A stretch of DNA of 5,194 nucleotides from Bacillota bacterium (GCA_021848765.1 JAJZTU010000248.1:1-5194); one strand, 5' to 3'. Shown: positions 1 to 5,162, counted from the first letter of the stretch. Notes: generated by a model from the letters alone, not told the origin. Translations and numbers: made by a program.

Positions 1-100
1 GGCGGTGGCCCATCCGGGGTGAATCACAGGGAAAAGTTTCCGTGGGTAGGGTTACTCTTCGACCCGAATCCGTCAGCTAACCTCGTAAGCGTTGAAGGGA
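1..100 (+). ncRNA. Cyclic-di-AMP riboswitch (ydaO-yuaA type), 5' end outside the window
   Basis: The conserved core of the ydaO class is readable in order: GGGGTGAAT at 16-24, GGTAGGG at 45-51, CCCGAATCCGTCAG at 63-76 and CTAACCTCGTAAGC at 77-90. GGG (49-51) can pair with CCC (63-65), and a variable hairpin lies at about 25-43 (GGAAA with TTTCC). Bases 1-19 look like the 3' strand of a stem whose 5' strand is upstream of the window, so the aptamer is incomplete here and its closing stem cannot be drawn. In the known family, c-di-AMP binding favours termination and switches off the downstream gene, often a potassium or osmolyte transporter. Both a terminator and a KimA gene follow here, which fits. 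The 3' boundary is approximate. Confidence 0.93.
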
Positions 101-150
101 GGCTTCTACATGGCCCATTGTTTTTGCTGCGCCTTGGAACCATAACAGCT

Positions 151-180
151 TCTCAGGAATAGTCCTGAGATTTGTTTATT
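151..180 (+). terminator. Intrinsic terminator of the riboswitch (expression platform)
   Basis: A perfect 8-bp stem, TCTCAGGA (151-158) with TCCTGAGA (163-170), has loop ATAG and is followed directly by the T-rich run TTTGTTTATT. It lies between the aptamer and the kimA start, where a c-di-AMP-controlled terminator is expected. The antiterminator partner could not be identified with confidence. GAAG at 94-97 could pair with CTTC at 149-152, but that is short. Confidence 0.85.
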
Positions 181-220
181 AGTTCAGGGTTTTTGGGTAG
201 ACTACCTTTGCTAACTATTA

Positions 221-228
221 GGGGAGGG
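221..228 (+). promoter_or_regulatory. Ribosome binding site that sets the kimA start at GTG 235
   Basis: GGGGAGGG lies 6 bases before GTG 235. The longer reading frame opens at TTG 172, but that codon sits in the U-tract of the leader terminator and has no ribosome binding site. Confidence 0.85.
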
Positions 229-234
229 AATACT

Positions 235-2064
235 GTGTTCCGTTTTATTAAGCGGTTTTTGGTGGGCAGCCCGTTGAAGACCAATCAGCTCGCCCATGAA
301 ACTATGTCCAAAAGGAAAGCTTTGGCGGTATTTGCTTCTGATGCTTTATCATCTGTCGCTTATGCCAGTGAAGAAATTACCTTGGTTCTTGCTTTGTTTG
401 GGGCTGTGGCAATGACCTGGCTGCTGCCCATCAGTTTGGCCATCATCGGACTTTTGATTTTGGTGGTGCTTTCCTACCGCCATGTGATCAGGGTTTACTC
501 GGGTGGCGGCGGTTCCTATGTGGTGGCAAAAGAAAACCTGGGCGTGAATTACGGGTTGGTAGCCGGGGCCTCTCTGTTAATTGACTACCTGTTGACGGTA
601 TCGGTCAGTATTTCTTCAGGGACTGCCGCGATTACTTCAGCCATTCCCCAACTACTGCCCTATACTGTGGAGATTGCTGTATTTTTTATTTTCCTGTTAA
701 CAGTGATCAACCTCAGGGGTATCAGCGAATCATCGACAATTCTGGCCTACCCGCCCTATCTGTTCATCTTGAGCATGGGATTGCTGGTAACAGCCGGCTT
801 GTGGAGGTACTTTGTTTACGGAGCTCCCCCGGTACCGCCTGCTGCACAATTACAGCCTATCCATACCGGTTTTGGCCTGTTTGCGGTTATGCGGGCCTTT
901 TCCGGCGGTTGTACCGCCCTTACCGGGGTGGAGGCGGTGAGCAACGGGGTGCCGGCTTTCCAGGAACCCAAATCCCGTAACGCCACTTTGGTGCTGTTAG
1001 CCCTGGGTGGACTGGCCATATTCCTGTTTGGCGGGGCCAGTCTGGTAGCCCAACTTTATGGAGTGGTCCCGGTTAAAGGAGAGACCTTGCTGTCCCAGGT
1101 GGCAGTTCAGGTTTTTGGCGGACGGGGTTGGGCTTATTACTTTCTACAGGCTGCTACTGCCGTTATCCTGATTCTGGCTGCTAATACCAGTTATAACGGC
1201 GCCCCGCTGCTGGCTTCCAAATTGGCCGCTGATGGTTACCTGCCCCGCTTTTTGGCCATGCGCGGGGATAAATTGGTTTTTTCCAACGGTATTACAGGGT
1301 TAGGAGTGTTGGCAGCCCTGCTGGTAATCATCTTCCATGGGGATACCCACCTGTTACTTCCCCTATATGCTGTGGGTGTTTTTCTCTCCTTTACCCTTTC
1401 CCAGGCTGGGATGGTGCGTTACTGGTTAAGGACCAAAGAAAGGGGCTGGCAGGGGAATCTGGTGATTAATGCCCTGGGGGCAGTGGTGACCGGGGTGGTA
1501 ACTGTGGTAATAGGCGGCACCAAGTTTTTGGCAGGGGCCTGGATAGTCATTGTGCTGATTCCCATGCTGGTTGTAGTTTTTCAAGCCATCCGCGGCCATT
1601 ACCAGGATGTCGCTGACGACCTTTCCACTGCCGGGGGGATCGAACCCATTGAGATTAAGAAACATACCATCCTTGTCCCGGTGGCCAGTGTCACGAAGGC
1701 AGTGGTAAACACCATTCAGTATGCCAAGTCCTTGAGTCCTCATGTTATCGGAATATATGTGAACATGGATGATGAGGCTGCCGGGAAGCTGAGAAAAAAG
1801 TGGCAGCAATATGAGCCGGATGTGGAACTGGTCATCCTGCCGTCACCTTACCGGTCAGTCCTGGGACCACTTATAGATTATATTGAACAAATGGAGCAGG
1901 GAGCTAAAAAGGATGAATTGATTACCGTGCTGGTGCCTGAGTTCGTGCCCCGCAAGTGGTGGCATTATTTCCTCCATAACCAGACGGGGTTGCTGCTTAA
2001 GACCGCACTGTTGTTGAGAAAGGATGTTGTGGTGAGCAGTGTTCCTTTCCATTTAACTCATTAA
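235..2064 (+). CDS. kimA: KimA-type high-affinity potassium importer (APC superfamily, c-di-AMP controlled)
   Basis: This is a 609-residue membrane transporter of the KUP/APC superfamily that takes up K+, probably by proton symport, as B. subtilis KimA (formerly YdaO) does. About twelve hydrophobic segments fill residues 30-455. A soluble C-terminal domain of the universal-stress-protein-like kind follows at about 470-609 (HTILVPVASV onward). Visible motifs are SDALSSVAY (35-43), SYRHVIRVYSGGGGSYVVAKE (80-100), LLIDYLLTVSVS (114-125) and ALTGVE (228-233). Starting at GTG 235 puts Asp36, Tyr43, Asp117, Thr121, Ser125, Thr230 and Glu233 at the numbers I recall for the potassium site of B. subtilis KimA. 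Length also matches that family (about 607). In that family c-di-AMP also inhibits the protein directly, so control here is probably at both RNA and protein level. No terminator is evident after the stop. Confidence 0.95.
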   Translation: MFRFIKRFLVGSPLKTNQLAHETMSKRKALAVFASDALSSVAYASEEITLVLALFGAVAMTWLLPISLAIIGLLILVVLSYRHVIRVYSGGGGSYVVAKENLGVNYGLVAGASLLIDYLLTVSVSISSGTAAITSAIPQLLPYTVEIAVFFIFLLTVINLRGISESSTILAYPPYLFILSMGLLVTAGLWRYFVYGAPPVPPAAQLQPIHTGFGLFAVMRAFSGGCTALTGVEAVSNGVPAFQEPKSRNATLVLLALGGLAIFLFGGASLVAQLYGVVPVKGETLLSQVAVQVFGGRGWAYYFLQAATAVILILAANTSYNGAPLLASKLAADGYLPRFLAMRGDKLVFSNGITGLGVLAALLVIIFHGDTHLLLPLYAVGVFLSFTLSQAGMVRYWLRTKERGWQGNLVINALGAVVTGVVTVVIGGTKFLAGAWIVIVLIPMLVVVFQAIRGHYQDVADDLSTAGGIEPIEIKKHTILVPVASVTKAVVNTIQYAKSLSPHVIGIYVNMDDEAAGKLRKKWQQYEPDVELVILPSPYRSVLGPLIDYIEQMEQGAKKDELITVLVPEFVPRKWWHYFLHNQTGLLLKTALLLRKDVVVSSVPFHLTH

Positions 2065-2082
2065 AATTCATTGGCAGTAAGA

Positions 2083-2112
2083 GCATAAGCCTCCCTTCCG
2101 CGGTGCATAATA
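2083..2112 (+). promoter_or_regulatory. Predicted sigma-G (forespore) promoter for the coat genes
   Basis: GCATA at 2083-2087 matches the sigma-G -35 consensus GHATR, and CATAATA at 2106-2112 matches the -10 consensus CATXHTA. The spacer is 18 bp, as expected. A start point near 2119 would give a leader of about 20 bases before the ATG at 2139. Several B. subtilis CotF-like genes (the yhcQ/yraD-G group, from memory) are forespore-expressed, which agrees. Sigma-F recognises a similar -35 and cannot be excluded. Confidence 0.65.
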
Positions 2113-2131
2113 AGCACGGTGAGAAGGGAGG
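2090..2131 (+). promoter_or_regulatory. Hairpin whose 3' arm is the coat gene ribosome binding site
   Basis: CCTCCCTTC (2090-2098) pairs perfectly with GAAGGGAGG (2123-2131). After a bulged A and one mismatch the stem continues to GTGC/GCAC (2102-2106 region with 2114-2117) around an AT-rich loop, giving about 16 pairs. The 3' arm contains the Shine-Dalgarno AAGGGAGG of the gene starting at 2139. No U-tract follows, so it does not look like a terminator. Only RNA entering from upstream would contain both arms. Confidence 0.65.
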
Positions 2132-2138
2132 TGTAACG

Positions 2139-2339
2139 ATGATGACTCAAATTACCGCCCCGGAATTGCTTTTTTTGGGGGAATACCTGAGGTCCTGCCG
2201 CTCAACCACTAATTTCCTGCGGTCCTGTACCCAGGTGGTTACAGATCCCCAATTGAGAAGCTTCTGTGATCAAATGGCCAGGGAGCACCAAATTCAAGAG
2301 GCCAGGTTTGGGCAATTTTTGGGTATAAACTTGCAATAA
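2139..2339 (+). CDS. Small helical protein next to and resembling a CotF-type spore coat protein
   Basis: A 66-residue protein starts at the first of two consecutive ATG codons, 7 bases after AAGGGAGG (2124-2131). The frame extends upstream to GTG 2103, but that codon has no ribosome binding site and lies within the predicted promoter and hairpin. The protein is predicted to be two alpha-helices with no signal peptide or membrane segment. It has three cysteines (20, 30, 43). Its segment DPQLRSFCDQMAREHQ (36-51) lines up with NPALRHECQNALNSTLQ in the next protein, sharing P-x-L-R-x-x-C, so the two look like paralogues with this one reduced. The stop codon overlaps the ribosome binding site of the following gene, indicating co-translation in one operon. 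A spore role is inferred from the neighbour and the sigma-G-like promoter; the exact function is unknown. Confidence 0.8.
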   Translation: MMTQITAPELLFLGEYLRSCRSTTNFLRSCTQVVTDPQLRSFCDQMAREHQIQEARFGQFLGINLQ

Positions 2340-2351
2340 GGAGGCAATCCG

Positions 2352-2708
2352 ATGATGCGCGGAATTTTAAGTGACCGGGACATTATGCAGCTGATTTTGG
2401 ACCAGCATAAATATCAAGCCAAGTTTTTGACCGATTTTGTAACCGAATGCAGTAATCCGGCTTTGCGCCATGAATGTCAGAACGCTCTTAACAGCACACT
2501 TCAGCATCAACGGTCAGTTTGGGAAACCATGTATCAACGGGGATGGTATCAGACCGTTCCGGCTAATCCGCAAGATGTAGCGATGGCCCAACGGTCCCTG
2601 GCCACCCAGTATGCTCAGACCTCCGGTATCATGGGTCAAGGAATGGGTCAAGGAATGGGTCAAGGAATGGGTCAGACCACTGGAATGGGTGGTTTGCCTT
2701 CCTTTTAA
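2352..2708 (+). CDS. Spore coat protein, CotF family
   Basis: A 118-residue protein starts at the first of two ATGs, 7 bases after AAGGAGG (2338-2344). Residues about 5-67 form the Coat_F domain: LSDRDIMQLILDQHKY, then a second helix with NPALRHECQNALN, ending in the W-E-T-M-Y-Q-R-G-W-Y stretch characteristic of the family. Such proteins are small alpha-helical, ferritin-like bundles found in or under the spore coat. A low-complexity tail follows, with three exact copies of MGQG plus a partial copy (residues 94-108), rich in Gly, Met and Gln. It is the second gene of a two-gene operon and is followed by a strong terminator. Expression is expected late in sporulation from the promoter at 2083-2112. 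The family assignment is firm; its place in the spore is inferred. Confidence 0.9.
   Translation: MMRGILSDRDIMQLILDQHKYQAKFLTDFVTECSNPALRHECQNALNSTLQHQRSVWETMYQRGWYQTVPANPQDVAMAQRSLATQYAQTSGIMGQGMGQGMGQGMGQTTGMGGLPSF
2631..2674 (+). repeat. 12-bp tandem repeat encoding MGQG in the coat protein tail
   Basis: ATGGGTCAAGGA occurs three times without a single difference (2631-2642, 2643-2654, 2655-2666), followed by the partial copy ATGGGTCA (2667-2674). The unit is a multiple of three, so gain or loss of copies keeps the reading frame. Exact identity between copies points to recent expansion. Confidence 0.95.
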
Positions 2709-2716
2709 CCGGATAA

Positions 2717-2755
2717 AGTCCCTAGTCAGAATTTGGCTAGGGACTAAATTTTTCT
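2717..2755 (+). terminator. Intrinsic terminator of the coat operon
   Basis: AGTCCCTAG (2717-2725) pairs with CTAGGGACT (2737-2745). Two further inner pairs (TC with GG) give an 11-bp stem with a 7-base loop, and AAATTTTTCTG follows. It starts 8 bases after the coat gene stop. Confidence 0.92.
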
Positions 2756-2762
2756 GTATAAT
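2733..2762 (+). promoter_or_regulatory. Predicted sigma-A promoter of the crp-like gene
   Basis: A perfect TATAAT -10 box is at 2757-2762. TTGGCT (2733-2738, four of six matches to TTGACA) lies 18 bp upstream, inside the coat operon terminator. The predicted start near 2769 gives a leader of about 70 bases. That leader is AT-rich and holds (AAT)4 at 2797-2808. No TGTGA or TTGAT operator was seen in it, so autoregulation is not evident. Confidence 0.6.
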
Positions 2763-2824
2763 AAGATTTGGCAGGGTTTTTAGAATATTAGGTCAAAATA
2801 ATAATAATATCATTAGCAACTTAA

Positions 2825-2831
2825 TGGGGGG
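2825..2831 (+). promoter_or_regulatory. Ribosome binding site favouring the TTG 2840 start
   Basis: GGGGGGT ends 8 bases before TTG 2840. For the alternative GTG at 2831 the same purine run would touch the start codon, leaving no usable spacing. Confidence 0.55.
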
Positions 2832-2839
2832 TGCCGGAT

Positions 2840-3520
2840 TTGGGTTCTGATTTGGAGTTAATCCGTAAAATCGCTATCTTTTCGGACTTAAGTGATGAGG
2901 AACTTGCGCTTATCGACAATGTGATAGTCACGTTGAATTATAAAAAAAGGGGAACTATTTTTATGGAAGGGCAGCCTGGTGTCGGGGTGTATTTTGTTTA
3001 TTCCGGCCAGGTGAAAATCTTCAAAGTGTCGGAAGATGGACGTGAACAAATTTTGCATTTCCGGAAGGCGGGAGACATTTTTGGGGAAGTGGTGCTCTTT
3101 GACGGCGGAGCCTATCCTGCTTCCGCCGAAGCTTTAGTCGATGCCCAGGTCGGTGTAATCCGCAACCAGGATTTAGAGAATCTGCTCATGAAGCATCCCT
3201 CCATGGCTGTTAAATTACTGAAGCTGATGGCCAAGAAACTGCGCCGGGCCCAGATGAAAGTACATGAAATAACTACCCAGGATACCCTGCGCAGGGTAAT
3301 CAGGAAACTAATCCGGTTGGCCAGGGTTTATGGGGAGAAGACAGAACAAGGGGTTAAGATTAATCTGGAATTAAACCGGCAGGATCTGGCCAGCTATGTG
3401 GGAACCACCCGGGAAACTGTGACGCGAATTTTAAGTGACTTAAAAAAGACCGGGGCTATTGAGCTGGATGCTAAATCAATAACCATTATCGATTTAGATA
3501 AATTAAAAAGCTGGCTATAA
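2840..3520 (+). CDS. Crp/Fnr-family transcriptional regulator
   Basis: This is a 226-residue regulator; GTG 2831 would add three residues (229), the numbering used here. It has the full family layout: an N-terminal cyclic-nucleotide-binding-type beta-barrel (about 15-115, with GDIFGEVVLFDGG at 81-93), a long dimerisation helix (about 120-145) and a C-terminal winged helix-turn-helix (about 150-229). The recognition helix TTRETVTRIL (192-201) keeps Arg194, Glu195 and Arg199, equivalent to the E. coli CRP residues that read TGTGA, and unlike the E-x-x-S-R of FNR. The arginine-serine that binds cAMP phosphate in CRP is replaced by Pro96-Ala97 (GGAYPASAEA). There are no cysteines, so no FNR-type Fe-S cluster. 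The effector is therefore unknown. It lies 19 bases before a methyltransferase gene and is probably co-transcribed with it. Confidence 0.93.
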   Translation: MGSDLELIRKIAIFSDLSDEELALIDNVIVTLNYKKRGTIFMEGQPGVGVYFVYSGQVKIFKVSEDGREQILHFRKAGDIFGEVVLFDGGAYPASAEALVDAQVGVIRNQDLENLLMKHPSMAVKLLKLMAKKLRRAQMKVHEITTQDTLRRVIRKLIRLARVYGEKTEQGVKINLELNRQDLASYVGTTRETVTRILSDLKKTGAIELDAKSITIIDLDKLKSWL

Positions 3521-3539
3521 CGGCACTGGGAGTGGTAGG

Positions 3540-4301
3540 ATGAACCTCTTTGAAAAATTCAGCGTGGATTATGATAAGATGGTCAATTGGTCCAAACGCC
3601 TGGAGAGGGAAGAAACCTTTTTCCGCAAACTGTTCGAGGATACAGGGGCCAAGCGGGTTCTGGACCTGGGCTGCGGGACCGGCAACCATGCGATTATGTT
3701 TGCCCGGTGGGGCCTGGAGGTTACCGGAATGGACCCCAGTGAGGCCATGGTGGAAAAGGCCATGAAAAACGCCCAAGCGGCCGGGGTGAGGGCAGAGTTT
3801 CAGGCAGCAGGATTTCAGGACTTTGCTGCCAAGGTACAGGGGACCTTTGATGTGGTGGTTATTCTGGGTAATTCCCTGCCCCACCTCTTAAAGGTGGAGG
3901 AACTAGACAAGTGTTTGGCTGATATTTACCGGGTGCTGGGTGCAAAGGGTGCCCTGGTTATTCAGAATCGCAATTATGATAAGGTGATGGCCCACAAGGA
4001 GCGCTTTATGCCGCTTAACGCCTGGGAGCATGAAGGGGAAGAGGTGCTATTTCTACGCTTTTTGGACTTTGCGGAAGGTCTGGTCAATTTCAATATTGTC
4101 ACCATGACTAAAAAGAACGGTAAATGGGACTACCAGGTGCTGACCAACCCCCTGCGCCCTATTTTGGCTGCGGAACTGGATCAGCTTTTAGCATCCGGAG
4201 GGTGGCAGGATAGGCAGTATTTTGGGGACTTTAATTCCACTCCTTTTTCGGCAGCCGGCAGCACGGACTTAATTGTGGTTGCTGGGAAAAAAGAAGCGTG
4301 A
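3540..4301 (+). CDS. Class I SAM-dependent methyltransferase, substrate unknown
   Basis: A 253-residue cytosolic protein with the Rossmann-like methyltransferase fold. Motif I VLDLGCGTG is at residues 40-48. The acidic residue that holds the ribose of S-adenosylmethionine is Asp65 (TGMDPSEAM). A later FDVVVILGNSLPHLL segment resembles the GNSF-x-HL motif of glycine/sarcosine N-methyltransferase-like enzymes. The C-terminal part (about 145-250) is the family's substrate-side extension, with QNRNYDKVM and a Y-F-G-D-F strand near the end. ATG 3540 is preceded by GGGAGTGG (3528-3535), and the gene follows the crp-like gene after 19 bases, so one operon is likely. Small-molecule methylation is more likely than rRNA or DNA methylation given the motif set, but the substrate cannot be read from sequence. 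Confidence 0.9.
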   Translation: MNLFEKFSVDYDKMVNWSKRLEREETFFRKLFEDTGAKRVLDLGCGTGNHAIMFARWGLEVTGMDPSEAMVEKAMKNAQAAGVRAEFQAAGFQDFAAKVQGTFDVVVILGNSLPHLLKVEELDKCLADIYRVLGAKGALVIQNRNYDKVMAHKERFMPLNAWEHEGEEVLFLRFLDFAEGLVNFNIVTMTKKNGKWDYQVLTNPLRPILAAELDQLLASGGWQDRQYFGDFNSTPFSAAGSTDLIVVAGKKEA

Positions 4302-4354
4302 ATTATCTTGTTTGGATAAGTTGTTGGAACTTAAGATTGTTGAGAGGCCACGTT

Positions 4355-4386
4355 AGGTCACGGCAAAGCCGTGGCCTTAAATTTTG
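4355..4386 (+). terminator. Intrinsic terminator after the methyltransferase gene
   Basis: AGGTCACGGC (4355-4364) pairs with GCCGTGGCCT (4368-4377) through ten pairs including one G-U, with an AAA loop, followed by TAAATTTTG. An upstream copy of the 5' arm, AGGCCACG (4345-4352), could pair with CGTGGCCT instead, so two mutually exclusive stems are possible. Confidence 0.85.
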
Positions 4387-4422
4387 TGCTGTGGAAAGCA
4401 ACTCAATGGGTTATCTCCAGGG

Positions 4423-4438
4423 TGTGATATGAATCACA
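4423..4438. promoter_or_regulatory. Perfect CRP-type operator TGTGA-N6-TCACA
   Basis: TGTGA (4423-4427), TATGAA spacer, TCACA (4434-4438): both half-sites match the E. coli CRP core consensus exactly. It lies between the methyltransferase terminator and the HPP gene, centred about 65 bases before a predicted start point, close to class I activator spacing. The neighbouring Crp-family protein has the matching recognition residues, so it is the natural candidate to bind here; this is inference. Confidence 0.75.
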
Positions 4439-4459
4439 GTGAGGCAAGGGGAAAAAATA

Positions 4460-4489
4460 CAGACAGCAAAACCCGCCCGGGAGTATGAT
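4460..4489 (+). promoter_or_regulatory. Candidate promoter of the HPP gene
   Basis: TATGAT (4484-4489, five of six matches to TATAAT) is preceded after 18 bp by CAGACA (4460-4465, four of six matches to TTGACA). The weak -35 is typical of activator-dependent promoters and fits the operator upstream. The predicted start is near 4496. Confidence 0.45.
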
Positions 4490-4537
4490 GGTCGTGGTGG
4501 GTGAGTAGTGGTTTGTTTTCCGGGAGGAGGAACGGGG

Positions 4538-5074
4538 ATGCAGGAATTGGACCGGGTTTTAGAGCAGCAGGAAAGTCCTGCCTTGGACCGGATGGAAAAG
4601 ATACGGGCAGCATTGGGGAATCTCCCTTGGGGAGAGACGCTGCGCACGGCTGCCGGCAGTTTTGCCGGTATTTCTCTGGTAGCCTGGCTGACTTATTATT
4701 TTAAGCTACCCTTACTTGCACCTTCCTTTGGCGCCACGGCTGTACTGCTTTACGCGGCTTGTCATGTACCTATGGCCCAACCCCGTAATGCCATTGGCGG
4801 TCACTTAATATCCGCAGCTTTAGGGGTGCTGACTTTTCAACTCTTTGGTCAGACTTGGTGGTCGATTGCCCTGGGAGTTACCCTGGCCATTACTGCCATG
4901 GTCTTTTCCGGGACGTTGCACCCTCCCGGGGGGGCCACCGCTTTTGTGGCAGTGTATACCGGGCAGGATTTTTCCTTTGTGTTTGCACCCATTGCAGTGG
5001 GGGTAATCTTGATGGTTTTGGTGGCATTGGTTACCAATAATCTGGGGAAAGGAGGGCGATATCCGGCTGGATAG
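4538..5074 (+). CDS. HPP-family integral membrane protein (possible anion/nitrite transporter)
   Basis: A 178-residue protein starts at ATG 4538, 7 bases after AGGAGG (4525-4530); the earlier GTG 4508 lacks a ribosome binding site. A short hydrophilic N-terminus (1-33) is followed by about five hydrophobic segments (about 38-55, 60-76, 86-104, 107-126, 146-168). The family signature is complete: APSFGATAVLLY (61-72), MAQPRNAIGGH (79-89) and GTLHPPGGATA (125-135) containing the name-giving HPP at 128-130. Members in chloroplasts and cyanobacteria have been linked to nitrite transport; whether this bacterial one moves nitrite is inference. The protein ends NNLGKGGRYPAG, where relatives I recall continue a little past R-Y-P to an aromatic tail. 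The stop lies in the first unit of a tandem repeat, so the extreme C-terminus may have been trimmed. It is probably transcribed alone from the CRP-linked promoter. Confidence 0.9.
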   Translation: MQELDRVLEQQESPALDRMEKIRAALGNLPWGETLRTAAGSFAGISLVAWLTYYFKLPLLAPSFGATAVLLYAACHVPMAQPRNAIGGHLISAALGVLTFQLFGQTWWSIALGVTLAITAMVFSGTLHPPGGATAFVAVYTGQDFSFVFAPIAVGVILMVLVALVTNNLGKGGRYPAG

Positions 5075-5162
5075 TGCCGGGGATAGTGCCGGGGATAGTG
5101 CCGGGGATAGTGATGGAGATAGTGACGGTATATCCGGGGATAGCAAATGGAGATAGTGACGG
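5069..5162 (+). repeat. 12-bp tandem repeat array (minisatellite) at the end of the HPP gene
   Basis: GGATAGTGCCGG occurs three times exactly (5069-5080, 5081-5092, 5093-5104). Then come GGATAGTGATGG (5105-5116) and AGATAGTGACGG (5117-5128), a 9-base TATATCCGG, a 13-base variant (5138-5150) and a second AGATAGTGACGG (5151-5162). The first unit contains the HPP stop codon TAG. Degeneration increases toward the right. In the HPP frame each full unit contains a stop; the frame through ATA 5071 stays open to the window end. No gene is called there because no start has a convincing ribosome binding site. Confidence 0.93.

Noticed and set aside
17..30. GTGAATCACA as a second CRP-like half-site
   Set aside because: It overlaps the invariant GGGGTGAAT of the riboswitch and lacks a second half at correct spacing.
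172..234. Longer kimA start at TTG 172
   Set aside because: It lies in the terminator U-tract, has no ribosome binding site, and adds 21 residues that KimA lacks; GTG 235 restores the family numbering.
1426..1809. Minus-strand reading frame of 127 codons inside kimA
   Set aside because: It is antisense to a clearly coding region, has His/Gln/Gly-rich composition with no recognisable motif, and reads as a shadow.
2768..2796. Second promoter TTGGCA before the crp-like gene
   Set aside because: No acceptable -10 box lies 16-18 bp downstream.
2784..2811. AT-rich dyad (ATATTA/TAATAT) with (AAT)4 in the crp leader as an operator or structured RNA
   Set aside because: Only six A-T pairs with a loose loop, which is expected by chance in AT-rich sequence.
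2611..2850. Plus-strand frame with WVKE repeats
   Set aside because: It is an out-of-frame reading of the coat gene repeat that continues across the terminator and promoter.
4471..4502. Dyad ACCCGCC/GGTGGGT around the HPP -10 box
   Set aside because: Seven pairs with one wobble; if the start point is near 4496 the 5' arm is not transcribed, and it matches no known operator.
5069..5162. Array considered as CRISPR or plasmid iterons
   Set aside because: The 12-bp units are contiguous with no unique spacers, no cas or replication gene is nearby, and the array begins inside a coding region; it is a minisatellite.
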